Below, piece after piece: positions 38,621-49,635 of a DNA stretch of 64,000 bases. A model generated the notes under the pieces. It worked only from the letters and a program-made list of their open reading frames with translations. It was not told the origin of the DNA and searched no databases. Positions within the stretch are counted from its first letter, which is position 1. Each line of letters starts with the position of its first letter. The stretch is from Plectrocnemia conspersa (taxonomy: Eukaryota; Arthropoda; Insecta; Trichoptera; Polycentropodidae). The DNA lies in the NCBI GenBank assembly GCA_009617715.1, contig VTFK01000264.1, positions 620,001-684,000 of the forward strand. The letters run 5' to 3'. A program made the translations under genes and the position numbers.

Positions 38621-40671
38621 TAAAATAAAATATTTTATATTGAATAAGAATGGTATGTTCAAAAATAATAATATATTTGTTTAAATTAAAAATTATTATA
38701 TTTTTTTAAAAACATATCCGCTAAATTTTAATGTTTTTATTCATATTTTCATACATTCTTTATAATTTTAAAATCGTTCTCATTATTTTTACTACCATAA
38801 ATTATATATACATAGAATGCATCAAACGGAACAGCCAATTTTATATTTTTCTGTATAGTGACGGAAACTTCGATTAATGTAAATAAATTGCTACCCTGAT
38901 TGGCGGAAATTACGGTGCATGTGGGAGATATAATTAATAGGTCTATTAGATAAATTTCTAAATAAGAATATATATAACGGCTTTCGAGTAAAAAATAACT
39001 ACTAAAGGTTTTATTTATTCAAATACATATGAAACTTGAAAAATATACTTGTAAATATTTTGACTATTCGTGTTAGTTACCCTGACCTTCGTTTAAAAGT
39101 TCCAAAGAGAATTGTTTTATTTAATATTTATTAACTATGAGAAGTAGTTGGGGGACTAGAAAATACTCATACAATTTTTGCAATACGTACGTATACGAAT
39201 CAGGAGCATGTGGTGAGATATCCTCCTTTTGGCACGCTCACACATAAGCATGTCTCTTATTCACCGTGTTATTTGGGGGTCTATTGTACATGCAAGAATC
39301 AATCTACCAGAAATCAATTTGACCAGCACGATAGACGAGTGGTATAAGTTTATGAATATTAACTTGAAAGACCTGGGTTTGAATCTCATACGGACATTAG
39401 TATTTTTAAAGAACAATATAAATTTTCTATCACGTCTGGAAGATCGGAATTAGTGATTATAATATAATTATAATTCCGATCGACCAATACAGATTAGGTT
39501 GGCTTATATTTTCCGAATCTCATGGATGAATATCGTGATGATTAATTAAAATCGAACTAGGACGTACATATCTGATATTGAAAATTCTCTAATATCTTAT
39601 ATGTATTCAAAATATCTTATATGTATTAAAAATAAAAATCTGATTCTTGCGGCTTTTACTAGACAGAATTTTTTGTAATTTAAATATTGAAGAAACATAC
39701 ATAATAATGTATCGTCAAAGTTTAACGACGAATCAAATATTACGCTAATTCAGTTATATTCAACATCAAGCTAGACAATATATTTCCCTGTTGGCTGTCC
39801 AATTTTGATTTTCCGATATAATAAAAGCCTCAACGGAAACAATGAAAAGTCGAAATAGTGGAACGTTTTATTTTTGTGTTTTTTGTACATTTGTAGTTTC
39901 ATTTAAATTTTTTTGTATTTTATTTCATTTTAAAACTTCAAAAATCACAATCCTGAAAACCGCTGTACTAGATTTTTAAAATCCGCTTTCAATCACAGGT
40001 AGCGATACGTCAAATTTAAATGCAAAATAAATGCTGATATCGCAATATGTGAGTAAATGCGTAAAATGTAAAGTAAGGAAATAATATAATATTTTATAAT
40101 ATAAATAAAAAATATTTCATTTTCAACTCTAAGATTCTCCGATATTTAACGGTTAGCATTATGATGACAAAACAAAATTATTCCATTTCAGTGGCTTAGT
40201 ACATGAACAAGTTTAAGATGGCTGCCTTTCAAGTTCATTTCTGAAACTTGAAACTTCATAAAATGATCAACTATCTAATCAACAAAAAAAGACAATTACA
40301 CAAAACCGCCGAAAACATACCGTAGATGGCGTGGCGCTGAAGGTCTGCGCCCCCGAATAATATGATTCGTAAGCTGGGCCCCATGTGACGTATTTTATTA
40401 GTGTTTTTTATATATATACATAATGTCAGTTTTTCCAATTTTCTTAATTATTTAACGCGAGTGACGTAATAATAGTTAATAATTATTTTGCCTAAAAATG
40501 AACAAAGGTAATATCGAGAAATCGACATGATTCACAAAAGCCTAAAAAACAACTATTACTAATTAGTAATTGAAAATCACTAACTAGTGTGTGTCAACCG
40601 CTTGCCTCCCCTTTGCTACCTACCCTACGGCTGCATATAAAACATTCCTTTGCGAGGTGCCTACCACCGAG
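38621..40671. other. Gene-free stretch
   Basis: AT-rich with no bounded feature. An 'agatggctgcct' motif near 40220 recurs at 40670. Confidence 0.4.
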
Positions 40672-40761
40672 ATGGCTGCCTCTCGAGTTGTCGTCACGAA
40701 ACGAGCCCTTAATAAATGGCACGTATCCACGGGCCACCAAAATTTGAATACTAGGTATTAA
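40672..40761 (+). CDS. Possible first exon or 29-codon ORF
   Basis: An ATG at 40672 in good context (accgagATGg) opens MAASRVVVTKRALNKWHVST and stops at 40761; a donor-like AG|GTATTA lies just before the stop. A TATA-like 'catataaaa' is about 38 bp upstream. GC-rich relative to its neighbours. If spliced, later exons may lie near the duplicated segment at 41055-41270. No homology recognised; it may equally be chance. Confidence 0.25.
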   Translation: MAASRVVVTKRALNKWHVSTGHQNLNTRY

Positions 40762-41054
40762 AATTTTTATTTAGGTGATGCTGCAATCACGTAGCTCTTT
40801 GACGCATATTTCTCGTCATATAGATATTTCTCAGTGTCTATAAAATATGTCCATTTAGATATTTCACAAATGCTGTGAAATATGTTTGATATTTCGTATC
40901 TGCAATTTCTATTTTCGACCTACGTAGAGTACGCTCGTGAGAAGCGATATATGCGCGTATTCCTATTGATTTAGAATCTTCGTTGACTCGCTTTCTCTTT
41001 TAAGGACATTCGTTGATTCGTTGTCGCTGTTATTCATTAATGAAGTGGGGTGTG

Positions 41055-41270
41055 ACACAGAACGTTCTTGATCTTTTCTAGGATTTATTTTTAAAAGAAA
41101 GGTAATTAGTATTATTGTTTCAATTAGGTTAATTAATTATGATTCACTTAATATTTTTAGAACACAGAAAGTTCTTGATCTTTTCTAGGATTTATTTTTA
41201 AAAGAAAGGTAATTAGTATTATTGTTTCAATTAGGTTAATTAATTATGATTCACTTAATATTTTTAGAAC
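41055..41270 (+). repeat. Perfect-looking 107-bp tandem duplication containing a splice-framed micro-exon
   Basis: Two units (41055-41161, 41162-41270) differ by about one base near the start (acacagaacg / acacagaaag). Each has cttttctag, then 20 nt 'gatttatttttaaaagaaag', then gtaatt, so each frames the 20 nt with acceptor and donor signals. After unit 2 'tttttagaac' is followed by ATG at about 41272 opening MSKLGKGKPLSDQSK. Near identity implies a recent event. Confidence 0.9.
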
Positions 41271-41708
41271 AATGTCTAAGCTCGGAAAAGGAAAACCACT
41301 TTCCGACCAATCCAAATAAATAAATTATAGTCTACCAATTTATAAAGGACTCTTTGTAATATATATCAATGTATTTTCTTTTAAAATAAAAAAATAATTA
41401 AATAATCTGAGCGAAACTGTTTTGAGCCACAATGTACATGCATACAACTATAAACTGGAATGCCTATCGCGAGCGTACTCTACATGACATGATGTATAAC
41501 GCCATCTGTCAGAATGTCAAGAATTAATTTTATCTAATACTTAAACCAAAGCTGTAAATTATTTGGTTTGAATATTTTATATAAAATAAATTATATGTAC
41601 AAAAAATATTTTTATCCAGATGTAATCATTTTCTCTGAGCAACATAATTAAATTCACTGACAAAGAATTATCACGATGATACATTAAAAAAAACATGTTT
41701 TTATTTAC

Positions 41709-42068
41709 CTTGGTGTGTAAAGCTTCACCGAACCCATCCAATAGATCATCTATATTTGTTTTCATTCCAATTAGAGAATCACTCCGCCTATTAGTTTGTT
41801 TGATCTCAGTGTTTGGACTCAGGAAACCGCGCATTCTTTTCCTAATGCTAGCTTTTAATACATGATCGCTTTTCGAATCTTCTACAATACTCGGTAGTTT
41901 AATCTCTGACTTGGATATTGAAAACCTTCTGTTCTTCAACGTTTCTTGTGGCACAAATTCTTGAACCGGCTGGGAAGCAACCAAAGCAGGCTCGTACAAC
42001 ACAAGCGTCTGTTCTCTTTTGTTATTGTCTTTCTTTTTCGAGTTCTTCTTTTTACCCTTCCCTTCCAT
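41709..42068 (-). CDS. First coding exon of an unrecognised host gene
   Basis: The first ATG of the minus-strand frame is at 42068 (MEGKGKKKNSKKK). The frame runs 120 codons to K at 41709, where CCAAG|GTAAAT forms a good donor, phase 0. Beyond it the frame decays into AT-rich residues, as expected of an intron. The peptide starts with a lysine-rich, probably nuclear-localising segment. It continues with TLVLYEPALVASQPVQEFVP, several Ser/Arg/Lys-rich stretches (RRFSISKSEIKLP, ASIRKRMRGFLSP) and an acidic end NIDDLLDGFGEALHTK. It is not transposon-like and has balanced codon use. Function unknown; downstream exons were not located. Confidence 0.6.
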
Positions 42069-43189
42069 ATTTCCCACAGAACACACTCGCACGTGCACAA
42101 AGCTTTTTTCACTTCCAGAAGACACATTCACTCACAAAAACTTATAAACATAACTTAATGGTGCAACAATTACCGCGGTAGTGCGGCATGACAAAATAAA
42201 GACGACTAAAAATGCTTCACCTGTAATATGATAGATGAATAGATATAGATTACGTTATCATTTCTTTGAATCCGTTTACTATACTATCTATCATATCAAA
42301 TCATATATAAAAACGATATCATTTTTATACACTAATTAGTATTAAATAAAGAAGACTAAACCTAACACAATAATAAAAATCTATTCAGAATAATCAATAT
42401 ACATAAAATATTAATTTATAGAAATGTAATAATTTATATGCAGCAATTAAACTGATAAAATATACTATCTGAAAATAAACTCTATTTGATATATGTGTGT
42501 TATCTTACATAATAGAGCAAACACTTTTTTTACACTTATAGATATAAATACAAAAACTACAATTGATTATATATATATTTAACAAAACTAATAATTTTGT
42601 ATCTATATAAATTTATGTTCACAATTATCACAAATTTTACTACCGAGACAAAGAAGATAGAAAATAATGCCTAATGAACAATTAAATTTACTTCACATTT
42701 ACTATAGCCTTGGAACGCAGGCATTTAAATTATTTAGATGAATTAGATGTCGGTGTTTGATATTGCACTTGGCGTTTGAAACCTGGCTTTTTTTGTTTGC
42801 CATACACACAACTCATTATATATATTTACTGCTATCTAATTAGTAAGCTTCAGGAATTTAAAAAATCAGATAAGAACCATTCATCATGTTTGGTACATTT
42901 TAGTATATTATTATAAGATAAAGATTTAATCTTGCTTTATTTAATAATTTGACTTAAAGACAGAATGATAATTTGCCTCCTAAACCAGGAAAGATTGCTC
43001 ATTACTGATGCCCATGTACTACCGGTATTTCATTTTGTAACACTGGTAAAGTCGAAGGTCAGTTTTTGCCCCAGTACCCAAAAATATTAACAGAAATAAA
43101 AAGGTCATCAAAGTTAATACAAAAAAATGATAAGACCTTATTACCGCAATAGACACTAAAATCAGCCACAAGTGAAATAAAAACATAGA
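42069..43189. other. Upstream region of the minus-strand exon, otherwise gene-free
   Basis: AT-rich, no bounded repeat. The first 100-150 bp presumably hold the 5' UTR and promoter of the gene at 41709-42068. A TATA box is not obvious. Confidence 0.4.
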
Positions 43190-43845
43190 AATATGAATGC
43201 ATCAGCAAAAGCTACAGCAATAGAGATGGTCTCTAAATATAAAATCAAACCTATATATGAAGACAGGAGATGGAAGTGCTTTCCAAAAACTTTACATGCA
43301 TTTAGGGCAGTGGTCGGCAAACTATTTACTCGAGTATCCCTTAAACGGCAAAAATATAATGCGTACCCCTTAATATAAGCATACGTTTGTAAATAATCGA
43401 ATTTAGCTTAAATATTTGCACCTCAGTTGTCAATTTCTTGTTTCTTTACTGTTTCAACTCGCGTACCCTCTGGGGTATGCGTACCCAACTTTGGAGACCA
43501 CTGATTTAGGGATATATAAACAATGGTAGACGACATATTCCTACAGATTTAACTACATTAGTTAAGTATTCTAAAATAATTCCTTGTAGTTCCTCTGATT
43601 GTGAAAAAGGATTTAATTTCATGAATCTTATAACTGAAACTAGATCTAGATTAGCAATAGAACATTTATCAAATTTAATGTTTATAAAACTTCACAGTCC
43701 TCCCAATGAACATTGAAAACTAAATACATATGTCCACAAATGGCTCAGAAGTCATGGATCAGCCACCGATAATCAAACAAGAATATGTTAAAAGAAAGAC
43801 ATTGAAGCGGTCAGGTGGTGGACTATCGTTTACGCTTCAATTTAA
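43190..43845 (+). pseudogene. hAT transposase C-terminal remnant (split by a MITE)
   Basis: After the MITE the frame reads RRHIPTDLTTLVKYSKIIPC, SSSDCEKGFNFMNLI and RSRLAIEHLSNLMFIKLHSP, the hATC dimerisation domain, then a tail KWLRSHGSATDNQTR. Upstream of the MITE, MVSKYKIKPIYEDRRWKCFP (43223 onward) may be an earlier part of the same protein. Stops and frame changes make it non-functional. It belongs to a different hAT lineage from both the Buster element and the TAGGGATT family. Confidence 0.65.
43308..43503. mobile_element. hAT MITE, 196 bp
   Basis: Terminal inverted repeats CAGTGGTCGGCAAACT / AACTTTGGAGACCACTG and an exact 8-bp target duplication ATTTAGGG at 43300-43307 and 43504-43511. 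Subterminal 'cgcgtaccc' blocks. No coding capacity. Inserted into the hAT remnant. Confidence 0.92.
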
Positions 43846-43969
43846 CTTTTTTGGCAGTGCTGGTTCACGATTTGTAGAAGGACCTTTGTATAGCGAACTG
43901 TACAAAGTGGCTCTTGCAAAACCTTCCAGTAGTATTCGTGAACCTTGGTTGTCATAGCTAAACCCTTTG

Positions 43970-44038
43970 ACTAGTCGTCGATATTTATCTCGAGCGTGTG
44001 TCTTGGAGATGGTTGCTCAGAGAGGAGGTGAGGCGTAA
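43970..44038 (+). repeat. Short inverted repeat, partner of 46585-46655
   Basis: 'gtcgtcgatatt.a.ctcgagcg.gtgtc.tggagatg.ttgctcaga.aggaggygagg.gtaaa' is found here and, inverted, at 46585-46655. The pair lies outside the large repeat at 44040-45812. May encode the end of a protein (RVLEMIAQTGGEV on the minus strand at 46.6 kb), family unknown. Confidence 0.65.
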
Positions 44039-44039
44039 A

Positions 44040-45812
44040 TAGCTGGCCACACACGGGCGGATCTGCCCGTCGGATTTGTCCAAAATGGATGTCCGACGGA
44101 CAAATCCGCCAGTGTGTGGGGTTAAAACTCCCGGACGATCCGTCTGTTGTCTGTCCGTTGTCCGTGCTCAAAACGAATGGATCGGACACGGACAAGCAGA
44201 TCTGAGCAGAGATCGCGCTCGCGTAAACGACCGTTTACAGTGTTTTTTGTTAAAATTTGTCCCTTAAATAATTTTATGACCCGGGCCTTTATTAATTTGC
44301 GCCAAAGTTGCCGCCAACGTCTAAATTTTTTTAAAGTTTTATTACTTTATGACCTATTTCTATTACATCACTATACAATATAGAAAAGTATATGAATTTT
44401 AGATGCACTTAGACTCTGGATACGTAAATATTACGTATATAAATACATAATAAAAAATATAATTTTAATTATACTAAAATTAAAGTTATTATCATTATTG
44501 AAAATGTATGAAAATATCAAGATATATACATAAATGTGTGTATATATTATTATTATTAATAAATGTCATTTAAATTAAGAATTTACTTTAAGCACTATAT
44601 AAATTTAACTTTTCTTTACAATACTCCAAGTAGAACTCATATGGCATCTCAGCTTCAATAAAATTGAAAGCCAATCAGATAAAATTGATTTTTTTTCTGA
44701 CATTCTTCGATAGAGAGTTAAATATGGTTAACAGTATCGATGTGAAATATGGTTTACAATATCGATGGAAATATGCATGTTTTTTAGGCAGCACTCGACT
44801 CTTGCTCTTGTCAATTGAAAGGTAATTCAAATGTATCGCAATGGTGTTATCCTCACCCGATGGTTTACGGTGTTTTTTGTTTGTCTCTTAAGTGATTTTA
44901 TGACTCGGGCCTTTGCTAATTTGCGCCAAAGTTGCCGCCAACGTCTAAAATAAGATTTTGGCGATGTTTTATTACTTTATGACCCATAGCAAAAAAACGG
45001 TCAAGTGAAAGATTTCTATTACATCACTATACAATAGAAAAAATAATATAAATTAAAAACGCACTTGTATGATATAAGTATCGACTCCTGATGCTTTTGA
45101 TAAGTATATATGTATATATACGTAAATACTATAATATATATATAGGTACTAATATATAATAAAAGATATAGTTTTGATTAGATTAAAATTAAAGTTATTA
45201 TCACTATTGAATATGTATGAAAAGATCAAGATATATAGATATACATATATGTATGTATATTTGTATATATAATTCATATTAATAAATGTCATTTAAATTT
45301 AGAATTTACTTTAAACACTATATAAATTTCGTTTTTTCTTGCTTTTTATCTTCGACAATCATCCAAGTTTAATATGGTTTACAGTATCGAAGGAATTGTG
45401 CATATTTTTAGGCAGCCTTCGGCTCTCCGCTTTTGTCAATTAAAAGGTAATTAAAATGTATTGCAATTGTGTTATTCGCACCCGGTGGTTTACAGTATTT
45501 TTTGTTAAAATTTGTCCCTTAAGTGATTTGTGCCAAAGTTGCCGCCATCGGTAGGTCTAAAATATCTAAATAAGGTTTTATTACTTTATGACCAATCGGT
45601 CACTTAATATTGTTACCGTTGAAAATGTATTTTTTTTATCAAAGACAGTAAAACACCATATATTGTAAACAAAATTTCACATAAAAACACGTAAATCTAG
45701 TGTCCGATAAGAATTTGTCCGAGCTAGTACAAATTGCGTCTGTGGCCAAGCCCGGACAAATCCGTCAGATGTCCGACGGGCAAATCCGTACGTGTGTCCT
45801 TAGCTAATCCTA
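44040..45812 (+). repeat. GGACAAATCCG repeat, copy Y, internally amplified
   Basis: Ends are GC-rich and contain CGGATTTGTCC / GGACAAATCCG pairs (44060-44110; 45750-45795). Between them a unit of about 625 bp is tandemly repeated. It starts 'ggtttac.gt.ttttttgtt' at about 44231, 44862 and 45486 (the third partial), and continues 'gcgccaaagttgccgcca', 'ttattactttatgacc', 'tactttaa.cactatataaattt' and 'tcaattgaaaggtaatt'. Copy X at 18975-19870 carries a single unit, so this copy has been expanded. No transposase is seen. Confidence 0.75.
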
Positions 45813-46441
45813 GTTCGAAGGAGACCGTTTAGCGAAGATGCGATCCGAGCGTCGAGGTGTAGTCAAGTCGAATGTGTCGAGTGAGCTTTTGGCACCGCCT
45901 TATATTCCCAGTCGGGTGCGTCAAAAGTATTCCCACTCCGTGCTTTAGAGGCAGTAGCATGGATGCGGCGTCATTCTACAAAGCCACTTAGTTCACGAGC
46001 AAGGCTCAGCGAGACTTCATTTTTGCGTCTGCCGTGTTTTCGGACGGACGTTCTATCTGGGTCGCTACAACATCATTAAAGAAAAAATCTGGAAATTATT
46101 ATGTTTCAAATATAGCAAAATAGTCTAAAAATATTTAAATTTTTAATTTAAATAATCGTGGCAGATTTTTTTAATTTTAATAGTAATTTTCTAAAAATGT
46201 TACAATTTTTTTGTTAAATTAAATTTATTCGTATTTAAATATTTACATTATGAATTAATAAATTGCATGTTTTTTATTTGTAATATCATTATGTTTACTA
46301 ATTTTTCATAACATTTCAATTCCAATCCATCCTTTAGTGAAAAGTTATATTTTCCAGGTGGTCTTTACATTGAGCGACCGTCTGATAATTACAAAGGATA
46401 TATACTTAATCGATGCGAGGCTATTGTTGTTTTTTTTATAG
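45813..46441. other. GC-richer block then AT-rich DNA
   Basis: 45813-46075 is GC-richer and could be decayed coding sequence (for example 'gcggcgtcattctacaaagcc'), but no domain is recognised. The rest is AT-rich. Confidence 0.35.
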
Positions 46442-46555
46442 ACTGTTGTGTAATTCCAGATGTTTTTAGATAAAAACCTTACTAGTCAAATTGTTAACTG
46501 TTGGGGTAATTCCAGATGTTTTTAGATAAAACCATACTAGTCAAATTGTTAGGCT
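46442..46555 (+). repeat. 56-bp tandem duplication
   Basis: 'taattccagatgttttta' and 'actagtcaaattgtta' occur twice at 56-bp spacing with few differences. Confidence 0.85.
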
Positions 46556-47119
46556 TAACTCTTTTTAATTGGAAAAGTTTACACCTCGCCTCCTGTCTGA
46601 GCAATCATCTCCAGGACACGCGCTCGAGGTTTAATATCGACGACTGTCGAAGGATATAAACGCGTCAAACATACCGAATAAAAGGGTTCGGCTGTAAAAA
46701 CGTCCCTATCACAAATCAACCGGACCTGCCGATAACTACAAATATAGAAGCGCAACCGCTTCAAAAGTTTCAAATTCCAAGTGAGTAGTATATTAACTTC
46801 AAAATATAATAAAATACTACCGAAAGTATATTATATAATACAAAATGCCTTAGTTGTCGACAAATAAATTTAAATTAGAATGTATAAATTAGCAAAATAA
46901 CTAGAATAAATCTCATATAAATCTTCTAATCTAGAAAAATATTTCAATAGTATTAGCGTCAAATGCTTCCATATATTCGTTATTTTTAACTATTAACATA
47001 ACAAATAGTAAACGATAAAATATATTCGTAAAATCAAAAACTAGTTTGAATAAGGAATTCCTGTTCATACGAACAGAATTATATATTTTTTAAGTTTTCC
47101 CAGGCGTAAGCCAAATGTA

Positions 47120-47360
47120 TTACAACAGGGTAAATTTGTACCAACTGTCAAAAGTCAATCAGACATTAAGTATTAACCATCAGACTGAAAGTCTGGTAAT
47201 CTGTGACATCTATATTATTAATTATAAATTATGATATAATTTATGATCAATAGATGTAACTTTGCAGCTGGGATCGGTCTTTAATAATGGCGCATTTTTA
47301 TAAATAAAAATTCGAATCTGCTGCCAGGGCTCGAACCTCTAAAACGTTACGAATTGTGCT
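47120..47360. repeat. SINE/foldback repeat, copy 2, with tRNA-like B box
   Basis: 47120-47300 matches 3095-3300 in direct orientation with the same foldback. On the minus strand at about 47330-47345, GGTTCGAGCCC fits the pol III B box (GGTTCGANNCC). No convincing A box or cloverleaf, so a tRNA gene is not called. Confidence 0.45.
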
Positions 47361-48926
47361 ATTCCGACTTTAATATGTTAGCGAAAAAACAGTTAAAATT
47401 AAAAAGATGCTTTATTTTAATTTTAAAAATAATAGAAGTATTTTAAACTTTTAATCAGAACGAAGTTTAATTTTAATTATACCTGATGTCTACAACTCGG
47501 TACGCTCAAAAAGTATTGTTTTAAAAGAGATAAAATAACCTATATCAGCCATCGAGAACATCCACAGCTGCACAATATTAACTTGGAAATTTCTGGAATT
47601 TCGGCAATTACACAGGACACTATTAGGCTACTGTAGATAATGCAGCAGTACATCGAATATTAGAGTGACTACCTACATTTTTGTAATATTCAAAGAAATA
47701 ATACATAACTGTGTGTTTAGAATTTGTCAGTGGTTAGTGTTTTTATAAATTAAAAAATTAAAACCATTCCACTACAAATATGAAGGGACAAATTTTTTTC
47801 TCTAGCTCTTGCTTATAAATTGCTTTCTTTATGTAATTATTTATTATGTTTAAAGCTATAAAAATCATATTTCAGGTTTGTTAAGAATAAAATAGAAATC
47901 TTTTTATTACATTCATAGTTATTTGTGAACCTTTTAAATTTCATTATTTGTGAATTATTTCAGTTTTATGAAAAGCTTGTAAAGTGAGTCAATGTTATGT
48001 TAATATAAGCGTGTTACTTCAAAGATTTTTTGATAATTAAATGCCCATATTTTTTATTTAATAATAAAATCATAGTTTAATTTTTAAGCAATTTATAAAT
48101 CACTACCAAATTAATATTGGATTTTTGCCAATCATATTATCGTTTAATGACTTTAAATGCAATAAATCTATTTCCTCAGTCATGGAATAACCCACTTTAT
48201 TATTGTATCGTATTGTTTATTATTTATTATAGTTGCTCGACAATTACGTGATTAAAATTCAACACATACCTTATTTTTATCGAAGCAAAATGCCAAAATT
48301 ATCATCGAGGGTAAAATGATGTCACTTGGTAATTTAAAAATCATTCAATGTAGTTATTTATATTTAAAATCTTGCATGTAATATGAAAAGTTTCTCATCC
48401 TGAAAACTCCAATTTGTTAACAGTCTTCCCTTCCTGTCATTTTCTGAAATTAATTTTATAAAATGAATTTAAGGGATTGACGAATCTTAATATGAGATCT
48501 TATATAATACATACTTCTCCATTCTAGTGATAATCTTTTCAAAAATAAATACCTCTTCTATGTACTTATTCAAATTCTTCTTTTAAAATCCACATCCTTT
48601 ACATATTGATCTTCTTCATCTAGCGGTACTGAAGATGTTTATACACATGATAGATAATAATCGTATATACTTACCTAGTTTGTTTTAAGTATCGTTGAGT
48701 ATATTCTTCTTATGTAGTAGACATCTTTAGTTTATCTATTATTTATTTTTATGTCTACTTTTGACATTACCGACTATTATGCGTTTCTTCTTCATTAGGC
48801 ATTTTATTGTAAAGGATTAAAAAATTGAAATACCAAAAGTAATATAAATACATTTATTAAAATACAAAATAATACATCATTGAAACATAATATGTTAACA
48901 GAGTGGCATCGATCGACATATGTGCA
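47361..48926. other. Gene-free AT-rich stretch downstream of the microRNA cluster
   Basis: No protein or hairpin supported. It is 3' of the last miRNA on the transcribed (minus) strand and may contain the end of the primary transcript. Confidence 0.4.
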
Positions 48927-48927
48927 T

Positions 48928-48995
48928 TTGAGCTCATCAAAGCTGGCTGTGATATGATCCAAAAATTCACATTTCACTTCCACTTTGACGAGATC
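48928..48995 (-). ncRNA. mir-2 precursor (fifth miR-2/13-family hairpin)
   Basis: The predicted 3p product begins TATCACAGCCAGCTTTGATG (48954 down to 48932), identical over these bases to insect miR-2. The 5p arm (CTCGTCAAAGTGGAAGTGAA) pairs with it around a loop of about 10 nt. miR-2 family members share the seed ATCACAG and repress mRNAs with K-box sites (TGTGATA), including pro-apoptotic genes in Drosophila. Last member of the cluster in transcript order. Confidence 0.93.
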
Positions 48996-49116
48996 AATCG
49001 CGGCATTCAGAGTTCGAAGCATACATCAAAAAGGAGCAAACTTTCGACACGATTGATCTATGGATATAATTGTTTATACAGAATATTTTTAGGTATACGC
49101 AGGTGCATCGATTCCG

Positions 49117-49190
49117 CGACGCTCATCAAAGCTGGCTGTGATATGATTTCATAAAACGGACACATTTCACAGTCGCTTTGAGAGCGTCGA
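49117..49190 (-). ncRNA. mir-2 precursor (fourth family hairpin)
   Basis: 3p begins TATCACAGCCAGCTTTGATG (49143 down to 49121). The 5p arm contains CTCAAAGCGACTGTGAAATG. The stem base CGACGCTC / GAGCGTCG is perfect, giving one of the best-defined precursors here. Confidence 0.95.
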
Positions 49191-49245
49191 AAAACCGCAC
49201 GGCAAAACACACAATTTAACACGCTCGCGACGAATAAACCTATCA

Positions 49246-49313
49246 ACCAAACTCGTCAAAAATGGCTGTGATATGATCCAAAGTCACATTTCACAATCAC
49301 TTTTACGATTGGG
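49246..49313 (-). ncRNA. mir-13b-like precursor (third family hairpin)
   Basis: 3p begins TATCACAGCCATTTTTGACG (49273 down to 49251). This has the miR-13b-type GACGAG 3' end rather than the miR-2 CAGCTTTGATG. There are five T where Drosophila miR-13b has four. The 5p arm AATCGTAAAAGTGATTGTGA pairs with it. Confidence 0.92.
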
Positions 49314-49433
49314 ATGACGGTATGCACATCGCTTTTCGCCACAACGGTTTCGACTATGACACACACACAAACACAAAACAGCACACAACAAAAATAACAT
49401 TAAACAAAATAAACTACAAAAATTGTGACTCAA

Positions 49434-49503
49434 ACCCAAGCTCACCAAAGTGGCTGTGATATGACCTTATATTACATTTCACGTCCGCTTTGATGACCAG
49501 GAT
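49434..49503 (-). ncRNA. mir-13a/mir-2-like precursor (second family hairpin)
   Basis: 3p begins TATCACAGCCACTTTGGTGA (49461 down to 49440). The seed is intact; the middle (CCACTTTG) lies between miR-2 and miR-13 types and there is a G where relatives have A in GATGAG. The 5p arm CATCAAAGCGGACGTGAAAT pairs across a loop of about 14 nt. Assignment to a numbered paralogue is uncertain. Confidence 0.9.
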
Positions 49504-49573
49504 GAGAGTTCTGTGCTTAGCTCCTCGACGTTCTTGGCATCTGCAATTGGAGTGTGGTTTAAATAATGCAACA

Positions 49574-49635
49574 TTGCTCATCAAAGCTGGCTGTGATAGG
49601 TCTTTATTATCTATGACAAGCCAACTTCGACGCCA
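49574..49635 (-). ncRNA. mir-2 precursor (first family hairpin)
   Basis: 3p begins TATCACAGCCAGCTTTGATG (49598 down to 49576). The 5p arm CGTCGAAGTTGGCTTGTCAT pairs with it; it differs from the other 5p arms, which share a TGTGAAATG-like block. First miR-2-family hairpin after miR-71 in transcript order. Confidence 0.93.

Noticed and set aside
41918..42181. Plus-strand open frames opposite the MEGKGKKK exon
   Set aside because: Antisense shadows; the minus-strand frame has the ATG context, composition and splice donor.
47320..47380. tRNA gene on the minus strand
   Set aside because: Only a B box is present; no cloverleaf, anticodon stem or A box at proper distance.
48928..49635. Spaced repeats of 'gctcatcaaagctggctgtgata' resembling a CRISPR array
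   Set aside because: Units are each part of a foldback with 5p complement, spacing is irregular (about 110-190 bp), and the reverse complement is the miR-2 family.
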